NCBI RefSeq assembly: GCF_934643285.1
Contig: NZ_CAKUBT010000003.1
Coordinates: 95,242-159,241 of the forward strand
Reading direction: 5' to 3'
From: an uncultured Ellagibacter sp.
GTDB lineage: Bacteria; Actinomycetota; Coriobacteriia; Coriobacteriales; Eggerthellaceae
DNA length: 64,000 bases
Below, piece after piece: positions 52,963 through 60,703 of this stretch (position 1 is its first letter; each line of letters starts with the position of its first letter). Under the pieces are notes generated by a model that made no database searches, was not told where the DNA came from, and saw nothing but the letters and a program-made list of their open reading frames with translations. The translations under genes and the position numbers were made by a program.

Positions 52963-53072
52963 TCACTTGCGCCGATACGCCGTGGAGCGGCCGGCGCCGA
53001 TCTTCTCCAGATACCCCTCGCGCACAAGAGCGCGCAGCGCGTTTTCGACAGTGGAAAGCGACCCCACTGACA
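52963..53072 (-). pseudogene. C-terminal winged-helix remnant
   Basis: The minus-strand frame reads STVENALRALVREGYLEKIG and then AGRSTAYRRK before TGA, the typical end of a winged-helix regulator such as an AlbA_2/RecG-like protein. Nothing upstream continues it. The region 52722-52962 holds no other gene. Confidence 0.5.
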
Positions 53073-53106
53073 CCAAATTCCAGGAGCTTCGCCTGTAAGG
53101 GGCTGT

Positions 53107-53379
53107 ATGAACGTCAAGTTTTTCGCTACATATCGTATGATTGTGGGGCAGGGGTGCATTAACCTCCCCGCCCCTCGCGACGTTTTGGAGCTGCTGGAAA
53201 TACTTGAACAACGCTACCCTGATTTCCAGGGGCTGCTGCTCAACGACGATCATACCGATAAGGGACGCGATGCCATCGTGCTGGTGTGCGGCCGCCATAT
53301 CGAGCATTTGGATGGCGTGCGCACCCCGCTTTCCGAGCAGGATTACGTAGCCGTGACGCCGCTAGTTGCGGGAGGCTGA
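53107..53379 (+). CDS. MoaD/ThiS-family sulfur carrier
   Basis: The 90-residue ubiquitin-like protein begins MNVKFFATYRMIVGQGCINL and ends VAVTPLVAGG with the C-terminal Gly-Gly needed for adenylation. It is the first gene of a cluster with an E1-like partner at 56544, so the two may form a sulfur-transfer pair for molybdopterin or tungstopterin synthesis. Confidence 0.8.
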   Translation: MNVKFFATYRMIVGQGCINLPAPRDVLELLEILEQRYPDFQGLLLNDDHTDKGRDAIVLVCGRHIEHLDGVRTPLSEQDYVAVTPLVAGG

Positions 53380-53438
53380 TGCCGCAATGTGCGACGGACA
53401 TCGAGCACGCGCCCTTCGAAAACGCGAAGGAGACTCCT

Positions 53439-53930
53439 ATGGTTTCTGACGAAGAAGTCACCCAAATCGTGCAGTCTTATCCTGCCGAGCGCCGCTATGC
53501 GCTGGCCGCCATGCAGGATATGCAGCATGCCTTCAACTATATCCCCGAGAAGGGGCTTCATTGCCTGGCCAAGCACCTGAACTGCGGTGTCGCCCAGCTG
53601 TATTCTATGGCCACCTTCTACAAGGCGCTGTCTTTGAAGCCGAAGGGCAAACACATCATCAAGATCTGCAACGGCACCGCCTGCCACATCCGCGGTTCGG
53701 TGAACCTCGCGACCGGCCTCAAGCGCGAGCTGGGAATCGATCCTGGCGAGACGACCGAGGACGGCATGTTCTCCGTAGAGATGGTGAACTGCCTGGGATC
53801 GTGCGCCTTAGCGCCGGTCATGCTGGTCGACGGCACCTACCACAACAAGCTCAAGCTCGAAGATGTCCCCGGCATCGTGGAGCGCTACCGCCTCGCGGAT
53901 GCTGAAGAAGGGGAGGCCGGCAATGACTAG
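53439..53930 (+). CDS. NuoE-like [2Fe-2S] subunit
   Basis: ATG 53439 follows GAAGGAG and gives 163 residues; an in-frame ATG at 53379 exists without a good site. The thioredoxin-like 24-kDa subunit fold is evident, with Cys ligands in KICNGTACHIRGS and NCLGSCALAPVML. It overlaps the NuoF-like gene by 8 bases. Confidence 0.87.
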   Translation: MVSDEEVTQIVQSYPAERRYALAAMQDMQHAFNYIPEKGLHCLAKHLNCGVAQLYSMATFYKALSLKPKGKHIIKICNGTACHIRGSVNLATGLKRELGIDPGETTEDGMFSVEMVNCLGSCALAPVMLVDGTYHNKLKLEDVPGIVERYRLADAEEGEAGND

Positions 53931-55713
53931 GACCGAGAGAATACTGGTATGCTGCGGCACTGGGTGCATTGCCAACGGTGCCTACGAGGTGGCGAGCGCC
54001 CTGGAGGAGCAGATTGCGGCACAGGGAGCAAATGCCCAGGTAGAGCTTAAGGTATGCCGCACGGGCTGCTCGGGCGAATGCGAGCAGGGGCCGCTTGTGC
54101 GCCTCATGCCCCGCGACACCATGTATTACAAGGTGAAGCCCGCCGATGCGCCCGCCGTCATCGCCTCGCTCGAGGGCGACGCGGTGGCGAAGCTTTTATA
54201 CCGCGACAAGCAGGGCGTACGCCACGAGCATCAGGCGGACAACCCCTTCTACGGCCTTCAGCACAAGGTGGTGCTGAAGGATGTGGGCATCATCGACCCC
54301 TTGAGTCTGGAGGAATACAAGGCGGCCGGCGGATACGAGGGGCTCGCGCGTGCCCTCACCATGACCCCCGGCGAAATCATCGACGAAGTGGAGAAGAGCG
54401 GTCTGCGCGGCAAGGGCGGCGCCGGCTTCCCCGCGGGGCGTAAGTGGCGCAGTGCGGCAAGCTACGACGCGTGGCCGAAGTACATCGTGTGCAACGGCGA
54501 CGAGGGCGACCCGGGCGCGTTCATGGACGGCTCCACGATGGAGGGCAGCCCCCATGCCGTTATCGAGGGCATGATCATCGGCGCGCTGGCCATCGGCGCC
54601 GAGACGGGTGTGCTCTACATCCGCGACGAGTACGCGTTGGCGCGCGAGCATATCCAGCGCGCTATCGACGACGCCTACGCTGCCGGCATCCTGGGCGAGC
54701 GCATCATGGGCAGCGACCACAAGCTGGACCTGAACATCGTGCGCGGCGGCGGCGCCTTCGTGTGCGGCGAGTCCACGGCACTTATGAATTCGATCGAGGG
54801 CAAGGTGGGCGAGCCGCGGCCCAAGTATATCCGCAGCGTCCAAAGCGGCCTGTTCGAGAAGCCCACGGTGCTGAACAACGTCGAGACCTTGGCGTCCATT
54901 CCCACCATCTTGGCCCACGGTGGGGAGGAATACGCCAAGCTGGGGACAGAGAAATCGAAGGGTACGAAGGTTTTCGCCATGGTGGGCAAGGTCAAGCATA
55001 CAGGCCTCGTTGAAGTCCCCATGGGCACCACGCTTCGCACCCTCATCTACGATATCGGCGGTGGCATCATCAAGGACCGTCCCTTCAAGGCCATCCAGAC
55101 GGGCGGCCCGTCGGGCGGCTGCATCCCCGAAAGCCTGCTCGATCTGCCGGTTGACTTCGACACGCTGGTTGAATACGGCGCCATGATGGGCTCCGGCGGC
55201 ATGATCGTCATGGACGATTGCAGCTGCATGGTCGAAGTCGCGCGCTACTACATCGATTTCCTGTGCGAGGAAAGCTGCGGAAAGTGCACGCCCTGTCGCG
55301 AGGGCCTGCGCCAGATGCGCTTCATCCTCAACGAGATTTGCGAAGGCCGCGGCAAAGAGGGCGACATCGAGCTGCTTGAAGAGCTCGGGCATATGATGCA
55401 GGACGCTTCCTTGTGCGCTTTGGGCCGCACGGCGCCGAACCCTGTGCTGACCACCATCAAGTTCTTCCGCGAGGAATACGAGACGCATATCGGCGAGCAT
55501 CGCTGCCCCGCGGGCGTTTGCGCCGCGCTGACCAGGTTTAACATCGATCCGCAAACGTGCACGGGCTGCGGCATGTGCGCTAAGGCGTGCCCCACTGAAG
55601 CCATCTCCGGCGAGCGCAAGCAGCCGTATTCCATCGACCCCGCCGCGTGCATAGCCTGCGGCAGCTGCCGTGAGATTTGCAACTTCAACGCGGTGCTGAC
55701 GGAGGGGATGTAG
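53923..55713 (+). CDS. NuoF-like NADH/FMN subunit with extra ferredoxin domains
   Basis: The 596-residue protein has an N-terminal thioredoxin-like ferredoxin domain (CCGTGCIANGAYEV; CRTGCSGECEQGPLV). The FMN/NADH-binding core follows (GLRGKGGAGFPAGRKW; NGDEGDPGAFMDGS), with the 4Fe-4S site CGKCTPCREG and a C-terminal 2x[4Fe-4S] ferredoxin (CTGCGMCAKACP; CIACGSCREIC). This architecture is that of HydB/HndC-type diaphorases in bifurcating hydrogenases and NAD-linked formate dehydrogenases. Confidence 0.88.
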   Translation: MTRTERILVCCGTGCIANGAYEVASALEEQIAAQGANAQVELKVCRTGCSGECEQGPLVRLMPRDTMYYKVKPADAPAVIASLEGDAVAKLLYRDKQGVRHEHQADNPFYGLQHKVVLKDVGIIDPLSLEEYKAAGGYEGLARALTMTPGEIIDEVEKSGLRGKGGAGFPAGRKWRSAASYDAWPKYIVCNGDEGDPGAFMDGSTMEGSPHAVIEGMIIGALAIGAETGVLYIRDEYALAREHIQRAIDDAYAAGILGERIMGSDHKLDLNIVRGGGAFVCGESTALMNSIEGKVGEPRPKYIRSVQSGLFEKPTVLNNVETLASIPTILAHGGEEYAKLGTEKSKGTKVFAMVGKVKHTGLVEVPMGTTLRTLIYDIGGGIIKDRPFKAIQTGGPSGGCIPESLLDLPVDFDTLVEYGAMMGSGGMIVMDDCSCMVEVARYYIDFLCEESCGKCTPCREGLRQMRFILNEICEGRGKEGDIELLEELGHMMQDASLCALGRTAPNPVLTTIKFFREEYETHIGEHRCPAGVCAALTRFNIDPQTCTGCGMCAKACPTEAISGERKQPYSIDPAACIACGSCREICNFNAVLTEGM

Positions 55714-55715
55714 CT

Positions 55716-56447
55716 ATGGCTAAGACGTACGAAATCGTGATCGACGGCAAGACCTGCACGGCCGAGCACGGCGAATACCTGTGGGACGTAGCGAAGCGCA
55801 ACGGCATCGAGATTCCTGCGCTGTGCCGCAGCGAGGCCTTCCCCGAACACCGCGCAAGCTGCCGCGTGTGCATTGTGGAAGTGGTCGCGCGCGGCCGCTC
55901 CAAGGTGGTCACTTCCTGCGTGTACCCCATAGAAGGGGAATGTGAGGTGCGCACTAACTCGCCTAAGATCGTCCAGGATCGCAAGGTTCTCATGGCGCTG
56001 CTTGCCGCCCGCGCGCCGGAGTCCGACCTCATGGCTGCGATGGCGTCCCATATGGGGGCGGGCGAGGGCTATGAGCGCCTTGAGCCTTTAGACGCAGGCA
56101 AGTGCATCCTGTGCGGTTTGTGCGTGCAGGCGTGCGAGAGCATGGGGACGGGTGCCATCTCGACGGTCAATCGCGGCGTCGACAAGGAGATAAACACCCC
56201 CTACGGCGCGGCAAGCGACGATTGCATTGGGTGTTTGAGCTGCGCAAACGTTTGTCCCACGGACAGTATCCCGTTCACGGAAGACTCCGAGACGCGTACC
56301 ATCTGGAACCGCACGTTCACGCTTTCTCGCTGCAAGGAATGCGGACGCGTGCTGGGCACTCAGCAGATGTCGGATGTGGAACTGTGCGACGCGTGCCGCC
56401 GAAAAGCAGTTGCGAACGAGCTAGCGCAGACGTATCGTTTCGTGTAG
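55716..56447 (+). CDS. NuoG/HndD-type N-terminal Fe-S protein without catalytic domain
   Basis: The 243-residue protein has an N-terminal [2Fe-2S] domain (CRSEAFPEHRASCRVCIVEV), a partial His-Cys domain region and two [4Fe-4S] motifs (CILCGLCVQACESMG; CIGCLSCANVCPTDSI). A C-terminal four-Cys knuckle follows (CKECG with CDACRRK). No H-cluster or molybdopterin domain follows, so this is an electron-transfer subunit that must dock to another enzyme. It starts 2 bases after the NuoF-like stop. Confidence 0.85.
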   Translation: MAKTYEIVIDGKTCTAEHGEYLWDVAKRNGIEIPALCRSEAFPEHRASCRVCIVEVVARGRSKVVTSCVYPIEGECEVRTNSPKIVQDRKVLMALLAARAPESDLMAAMASHMGAGEGYERLEPLDAGKCILCGLCVQACESMGTGAISTVNRGVDKEINTPYGAASDDCIGCLSCANVCPTDSIPFTEDSETRTIWNRTFTLSRCKECGRVLGTQQMSDVELCDACRRKAVANELAQTYRFV

Positions 56448-56543
56448 GATCGCGGCCGCAAAGCAAGGCGGCCGCACCTTCGCTCGGATATGCGAAAGGC
56501 GCGGCCGCGCTGATGATGGGCCAGCTAGACAGAAGGGGGCGCC

Positions 56544-57245
56544 ATGGCATTCGAACATCGCTATGATCGCAACAATCAGGCGTTGTCGGATCGGGAATGT
56601 CAGGCGCTCTCAGAGTGCAAGGTGGCGGTGATCGGGTGCGGCGGACTGGGCGGATATGCGGCCGAGCACCTCGCCCGCGTCGGCGTGGGAACACTGCGCC
56701 TTGTCGATGCCGACATCTTCGAAGAGTCGAACCTCAATCGCCAGCTGTTCTGCACCGAGGACGCTTTGGGCCGCGCGAAGGTGGAAGTGGCTGCCGAGCG
56801 TTTGGGGAATGTGAACTCCGAGGTGCAGTTTGAGACATTCAACACGCTATTGACCAGCGACAACGTTTCTGACCTGATCGATGGCTGCCAATGCGCGGTG
56901 GACTGCCTCGACAATGTCACTGCGCGCTTTCAGTTGGCCCGTGCTTGTCAGGAGGCGGGCATTCCCGTTGTGTACGGCGCCATCGCCGGCTGGTTCGGCC
57001 AGGTGTGCACGGTGTTCCCCGGCGACGTCTCCTTCGTCACCCTCTATGGCGCCCATGAAGATAGTGACAGCGGGGAAGGTGCGCAGAAAGCCGAGGGCAA
57101 CCTGCCCTTCACGGCGGGCGCGATCGCGTCGTTTCAGGCGGCAGAGGCTGTTAAGGTACTGCTCGGCAGGCAGGACGTCCTTCGCAACAGGCTGCTCATG
57201 GTCGATCTTTTGTTCGGTTCCGTGGAAGAGATGACCCTGCGATGA
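56544..57245 (+). CDS. MoeB/ThiF-family E1-like adenylyltransferase
   Basis: The 233-residue protein has the nucleotide site KVAVIGCGGLGGYAAEHLAR, the DADIFEESNLNRQLF motif and DCLDNVTARFQLARAC. It lacks the C-terminal CxxC zinc pairs and the rhodanese domain of larger MoeBR proteins. It lies in one cluster with the MoaD-like gene at 53107, its probable partner. The stop overlaps the next gene by 4 bases. Confidence 0.8.
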   Translation: MAFEHRYDRNNQALSDRECQALSECKVAVIGCGGLGGYAAEHLARVGVGTLRLVDADIFEESNLNRQLFCTEDALGRAKVEVAAERLGNVNSEVQFETFNTLLTSDNVSDLIDGCQCAVDCLDNVTARFQLARACQEAGIPVVYGAIAGWFGQVCTVFPGDVSFVTLYGAHEDSDSGEGAQKAEGNLPFTAGAIASFQAAEAVKVLLGRQDVLRNRLLMVDLLFGSVEEMTLR

Positions 57246-57772
57246 GGCGCGCGAGCACTTCTGCAGAGAAGCTGCGCCTCTTAAACGCGCTCGTCGCCTC
57301 GGCGATCGCCGTCTTCTTCTTAGCGCATTCTGCACTTGGGACGGCATCGCTTTTTGTTGAAGGCCTGACCAACAGCGTGCCTTGGCTCGTCTGGATCATG
57401 TTCGGCGCGGCGGGAGCGCACGTGCTCGCAAGCGTCGGCGCCACCGCTTTGATGCTCACCGACACCGCGCGGCCGCCGAGTTCTCGAAAGAAGCGCCACT
57501 TCGTGCTGAAGTGGGCGACGGGGGCGGTTTTGGCGGCAGCGATCGCCGCGCACCTCTTCTGCGTCCTTTGCCCTGGTAGCCTTCCCGCCTTTCCCCATCA
57601 GATAAAGGTGTTTTTCCTGCTCCTTCTTGCCGCGCTCGCGTGGCATGTCGGCATCGCGACGAAGTCCCTTGCCCGTGACCTGGGAATCGGGAAGAGAACG
57701 CGCGACATCATGCGAGCCGTCTACGTGTTGGCCGTTTTCGCCTTGGTCGTGCTCGTGTTGGTGGCCTCCTAA
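57242..57772 (+). CDS. Four-helix membrane protein, paralogue of 43536-43868
   Basis: The 176-residue protein has four hydrophobic helices (LVASAIAVFFLAHSALGTAS; WLVWIMFGAAGAHVLASVGA; AVLAAAIAAHLFCVLCPG; VYVLAVFALVVLVLVAS). The layout, with conserved His residues in helices 1, 2 and 3, resembles a succinate-dehydrogenase-type cytochrome b anchor, but this is inferred. Its start overlaps the E1-like stop, so it belongs to the electron-transfer cluster. Confidence 0.7.
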   Translation: MRRASTSAEKLRLLNALVASAIAVFFLAHSALGTASLFVEGLTNSVPWLVWIMFGAAGAHVLASVGATALMLTDTARPPSSRKKRHFVLKWATGAVLAAAIAAHLFCVLCPGSLPAFPHQIKVFFLLLLAALAWHVGIATKSLARDLGIGKRTRDIMRAVYVLAVFALVVLVLVAS

Positions 57773-57804
57773 GTTTGGCGGGCATGCGCCAAGCGGGAAA
57801 CCTG

Positions 57805-57846
57805 CCCCTGTTTCCGGGAGAACAATCTCGGGAACAGGGGGTTTCT
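57805..57846 (+). terminator. Rho-independent terminator after the electron-transfer cluster
   Basis: CCCCTGTTTCC...GGGAG pairs with CTC...GGGAACAGGGG around AACAAT and is followed by GTTTCTTT. It separates the plus-strand cluster from the convergent coupling-protein gene, which ends at 57853. Confidence 0.8.
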
Positions 57847-57852
57847 TTGCAT

Positions 57853-59332
57853 CTATGCGATGTTTCGCTCGTCGAAATCCTCCATCTCGAGCTCCTCGAA
57901 GCTGACGTTGAGCTCCTCCTCGATCTCGCGGAGCATGCGGTCTTCCTCTTCCCTGCGCCGCCGCTCTTCAAGCTCGATCTGGGCCTCCTTTGCGCGCTTC
58001 GCCTCGATGAGCTCGGGAAAGCGCGGGTGGTCCTCCAAGCGCCGGGCGGGGTCCATCGCTCCGCGCTGACCGCGCAGGAACACCCACCACATCCCCGCAG
58101 GCGTTTCCAGCAAGGTGCTGGCGGTTTTGTTCGCGCGGCAGGAGAAGTAAGTGGCTGTGCGTTCGTCCTGAAAGCCGAGAACAAGCTGGCTGTCGCAGTT
58201 GCCCACGATGGAGTTGGCGGTGGCCTCGCCGTAGCGCGCTTCAAGCTGGCTTATCGTCTGGCACACCACCGTGCAGCTAATCTCGCGGCTGCGGATGACC
58301 GAGAGCACGTCGTCGATGTGGGGCAGGCGCAGGTTTGCGAAGTCGTCGAGGACGAAGCGTACCGGCACGGGGAGCCGATGGTCGGGGTAATCGCGGTCGG
58401 CCGAGCGGCACAGGGAGGAAAACGCCTGCTGGATGAAGAGACTCGTGAGCTTGTCGAGGCTTCTATCCATGTCGTCGATGGTGACGAACAGCGCGCGCTT
58501 TTCTCGCCCGAAGCTGCAGAAGTCAATCTGCCGGGGATTGCTGTACGACCTGATGACGCCTTCGAAGCCGAACGGCACGAGGTCCGCCGCGAGGATTCCC
58601 AAGATGCTCGCATGCATCTTCTCCGCACCGCACGTGGCCTTTGCGCGGTTGTACAGCGCGGGCGCATAAGCCCCGGGGGTCTTCTTTCTGCAGGTCAGTG
58701 AATAGCGGGTCGACCGCCCGAGCGACGGCGAGTTCGAACATGCGGATGACCGACGACATATTCTGCGCGTCGTCGGGCAAGGCTTCAAGCACGTAAGCGA
58801 TGTAGGCCGTGAGGTAGTTTGCCGCGGCGAGCGGCCAAAAGGAGTCGCTCGCATGCTCGTCAACAGGGCAGATGGCTGAAGCGATGGAGATGATGTCCTG
58901 CTGCATCGGTCGGCCCTCGCACCAGCGAATGTGGTCGAGCGGGTTGTATCCGATGGTGCCGTCCATGGCGTTGAAGTCGATGCAGTCGACGATGTAGCCG
59001 TTTTCCTCGAGGTAAGGGCCCACCTCGTGATAGAGGGAGCCTTTGCAATCGAGCACAATGTAGGACCCTTGGCATTGCAGCAGGTTCGGCTTGACGTGGT
59101 TGCGCGTTTTCCCGCCGCCCGAGGACCCGAGCACGAGGACGTTGTTGTTCAGCCCGCTTCGCCACGTGTCGCAGTTGACGGATCGGTTGGCGGAAAGCAA
59201 GGTTTCTCCCTGGTAGGCGCTTCGCTGCGGGTTGCAAGCAGGCTCGCTTTTGGGCTTTGCGGCGGGGAAAGCTTGCGCGAGTTGGTTTCGCTTGGCATCT
59301 TTGGCGATGGTTTTGAATTCGGTGGCTTTCAT
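57853..59332 (-). pseudogene. VirD4/TraG-type conjugative coupling protein, frameshifted
   Basis: The 5' part from ATG 59332 has Walker A VLGSSGGGKTRNHVKPN and ILDCKG-like KGSLYHEVGPYLEENGY. The 3' part has Walker B VPVRFVLDDFANLRLPHIDD and the VVCQTISQLEARYG motif, ending in a charged coiled coil. The two parts are in different frames and join at a CCCCCGGGG run near 58675, after DLQK and before GAYAPALYNRAKATCG. A one-base change would restore a protein of about 490 residues. The usual N-terminal membrane helices are absent. Either a real pseudogene or a sequencing error. Confidence 0.75.
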
Positions 59333-59471
59333 AGGCTGCTCCTCAGGTTGGAAGTTGACAGTGGATGGGAAATGGGCGGGCAGGGGAAGGGTGAGCGAGG
59401 GAACGAACGGGTGGCGCCAAGCTTAAGCCCGCCTGCGGTCCGAGCAGACTCGATGCCCTCGCACGGCGCCG

Positions 59472-60062
59472 CTACAGCGTGCTTATCACGCGATCGGCAA
59501 GGTGCGCCGCCACCGCGTCTTCTGCCTCGAAATAGGTGTCCCGGGCAGTGATCTCGAAGACCTGTTCGAGGTCCATTCCCGAATGCTGAGCGATGACCTG
59601 CGCTGTTATGTCGCGGATGCGCATCAGGTCGTCGGCGCGCGCCTTCACCGAAAGCGCGCTTCCGCCCACGCCGCCTGAAATGAGCGGGTCGTGAACCATC
59701 ACGCGGCTGTGGGGCAGCATGTCGCGCGTGTCGCCGGCGATGAACAGCAGCGCGGCCATGCTCGCCGCAAGACCCAGGCACACGGTGCGAATGGGGCAGC
59801 TTGTGGCCTGCATCACGTCGTAGAGCGCCAGGCCCGAGCTTACCTCCCCACCAGGGCTGTTAATGAAAAGCGTGATGGGTGCCGTAGGGTCGACCTTTTG
59901 CAGATAGAGGATCCCGCGGATGATGACCGCCACCGATTCCGAGTCGACGGGTCCGGAAAGCTCGAGCTCGCGGGAGGCGAGCATCGCGTCGCGGATGTCG
60001 AAACGCTGGATGCCGAGATTAGTTTCCTCAATGATTTGGGGAGGGTAGACCGAAGTGCTCAT
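59472..60062 (-). CDS. ClpP-like serine protease of a mobile element
   Basis: ATG 60062 gives 196 residues with the ClpP triad: S101 in GLAASMAALL, H124 in RVMVHDPLISG and D175 in ITARDTYFEA. The fold signature FINSPGGEVSSGLALYDVMQ is present. Its place directly before the coupling-protein gene suggests an accessory ClpP of a conjugative element, not the housekeeping enzyme. Confidence 0.82.
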   Translation of the reverse strand: MSTSVYPPQIIEETNLGIQRFDIRDAMLASRELELSGPVDSESVAVIIRGILYLQKVDPTAPITLFINSPGGEVSSGLALYDVMQATSCPIRTVCLGLAASMAALLFIAGDTRDMLPHSRVMVHDPLISGGVGGSALSVKARADDLMRIRDITAQVIAQHSGMDLEQVFEITARDTYFEAEDAVAAHLADRVISTL

Positions 60063-60284
60063 GCCGTGCCTTTCTTCGAATGGCGCCAAGCGCCGGAGGG
60101 TTGTTAAGGGCAGAGGATGCAAGGCTCGACGCCAAACGCGCGCTCACCATCATGCGGGTTGCATGACGGGAAAGAATGCGCACGAAGGCTCAGCGATGCC
60201 GCTCCTGCTCAACGTTTCCTCATCTTCAGTTGTTGCGGTATTGCGAACGGTCATGTAACACGCCGCAGCTTGGAAAGCCGCTTA

Positions 60285-60376
60285 AAGCAAAGGCAGCCGG
60301 CGCCGCCCCCATGCCGTGTATGACGGGGAATTCTGTGACACGCTTCGAGAAGCAAAGGCAGCCGATGCCGCCCCCA
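60285..60376. repeat. Two 27-bp direct repeats in intergenic DNA
   Basis: AAGCAAAGGCAGCCG followed by GCCGCCCCCA occurs at 60285-60311 and 60350-60376 (two differences), 65 bases apart. The whole interval 60063-60703 has no supported gene. Confidence 0.55.
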
Positions 60377-60703
60377 GAACTCCCATTAAAAAAGACGGAC
60401 CAGCCGTCAACGGGTGCATTCGGAGTATAGACGAAGAACCCCCGAATTGGCAAGCATTAATTGGAACGCTTGTTCGAATAGTATTCTCATCAGGTGTTTT
60501 AGCCATGACGTGCCATCCGCACGGCATGCGGTAAAGGGAAAGACGCCCGCGCGGTGAAGGGAGACCAGCGCCATAGACGGCTCCGCACAGCGAACGGGCA
60601 ATGGGCGGGGCACATGCCGTGCGGGCGTGGCCAGCCACGGCGCGGGGGATGCGAGCGCATGCCGAACCCTCGCGCCGTCTGGGCAGTCGCTGGACGTTGG
60701 CAG

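Noticed and set aside
54196..55554. 452-codon minus-strand frame opposite the NuoF-like gene
   Set aside because: It is antisense to a gene with full diaphorase motifs and has no similarity to known proteins.
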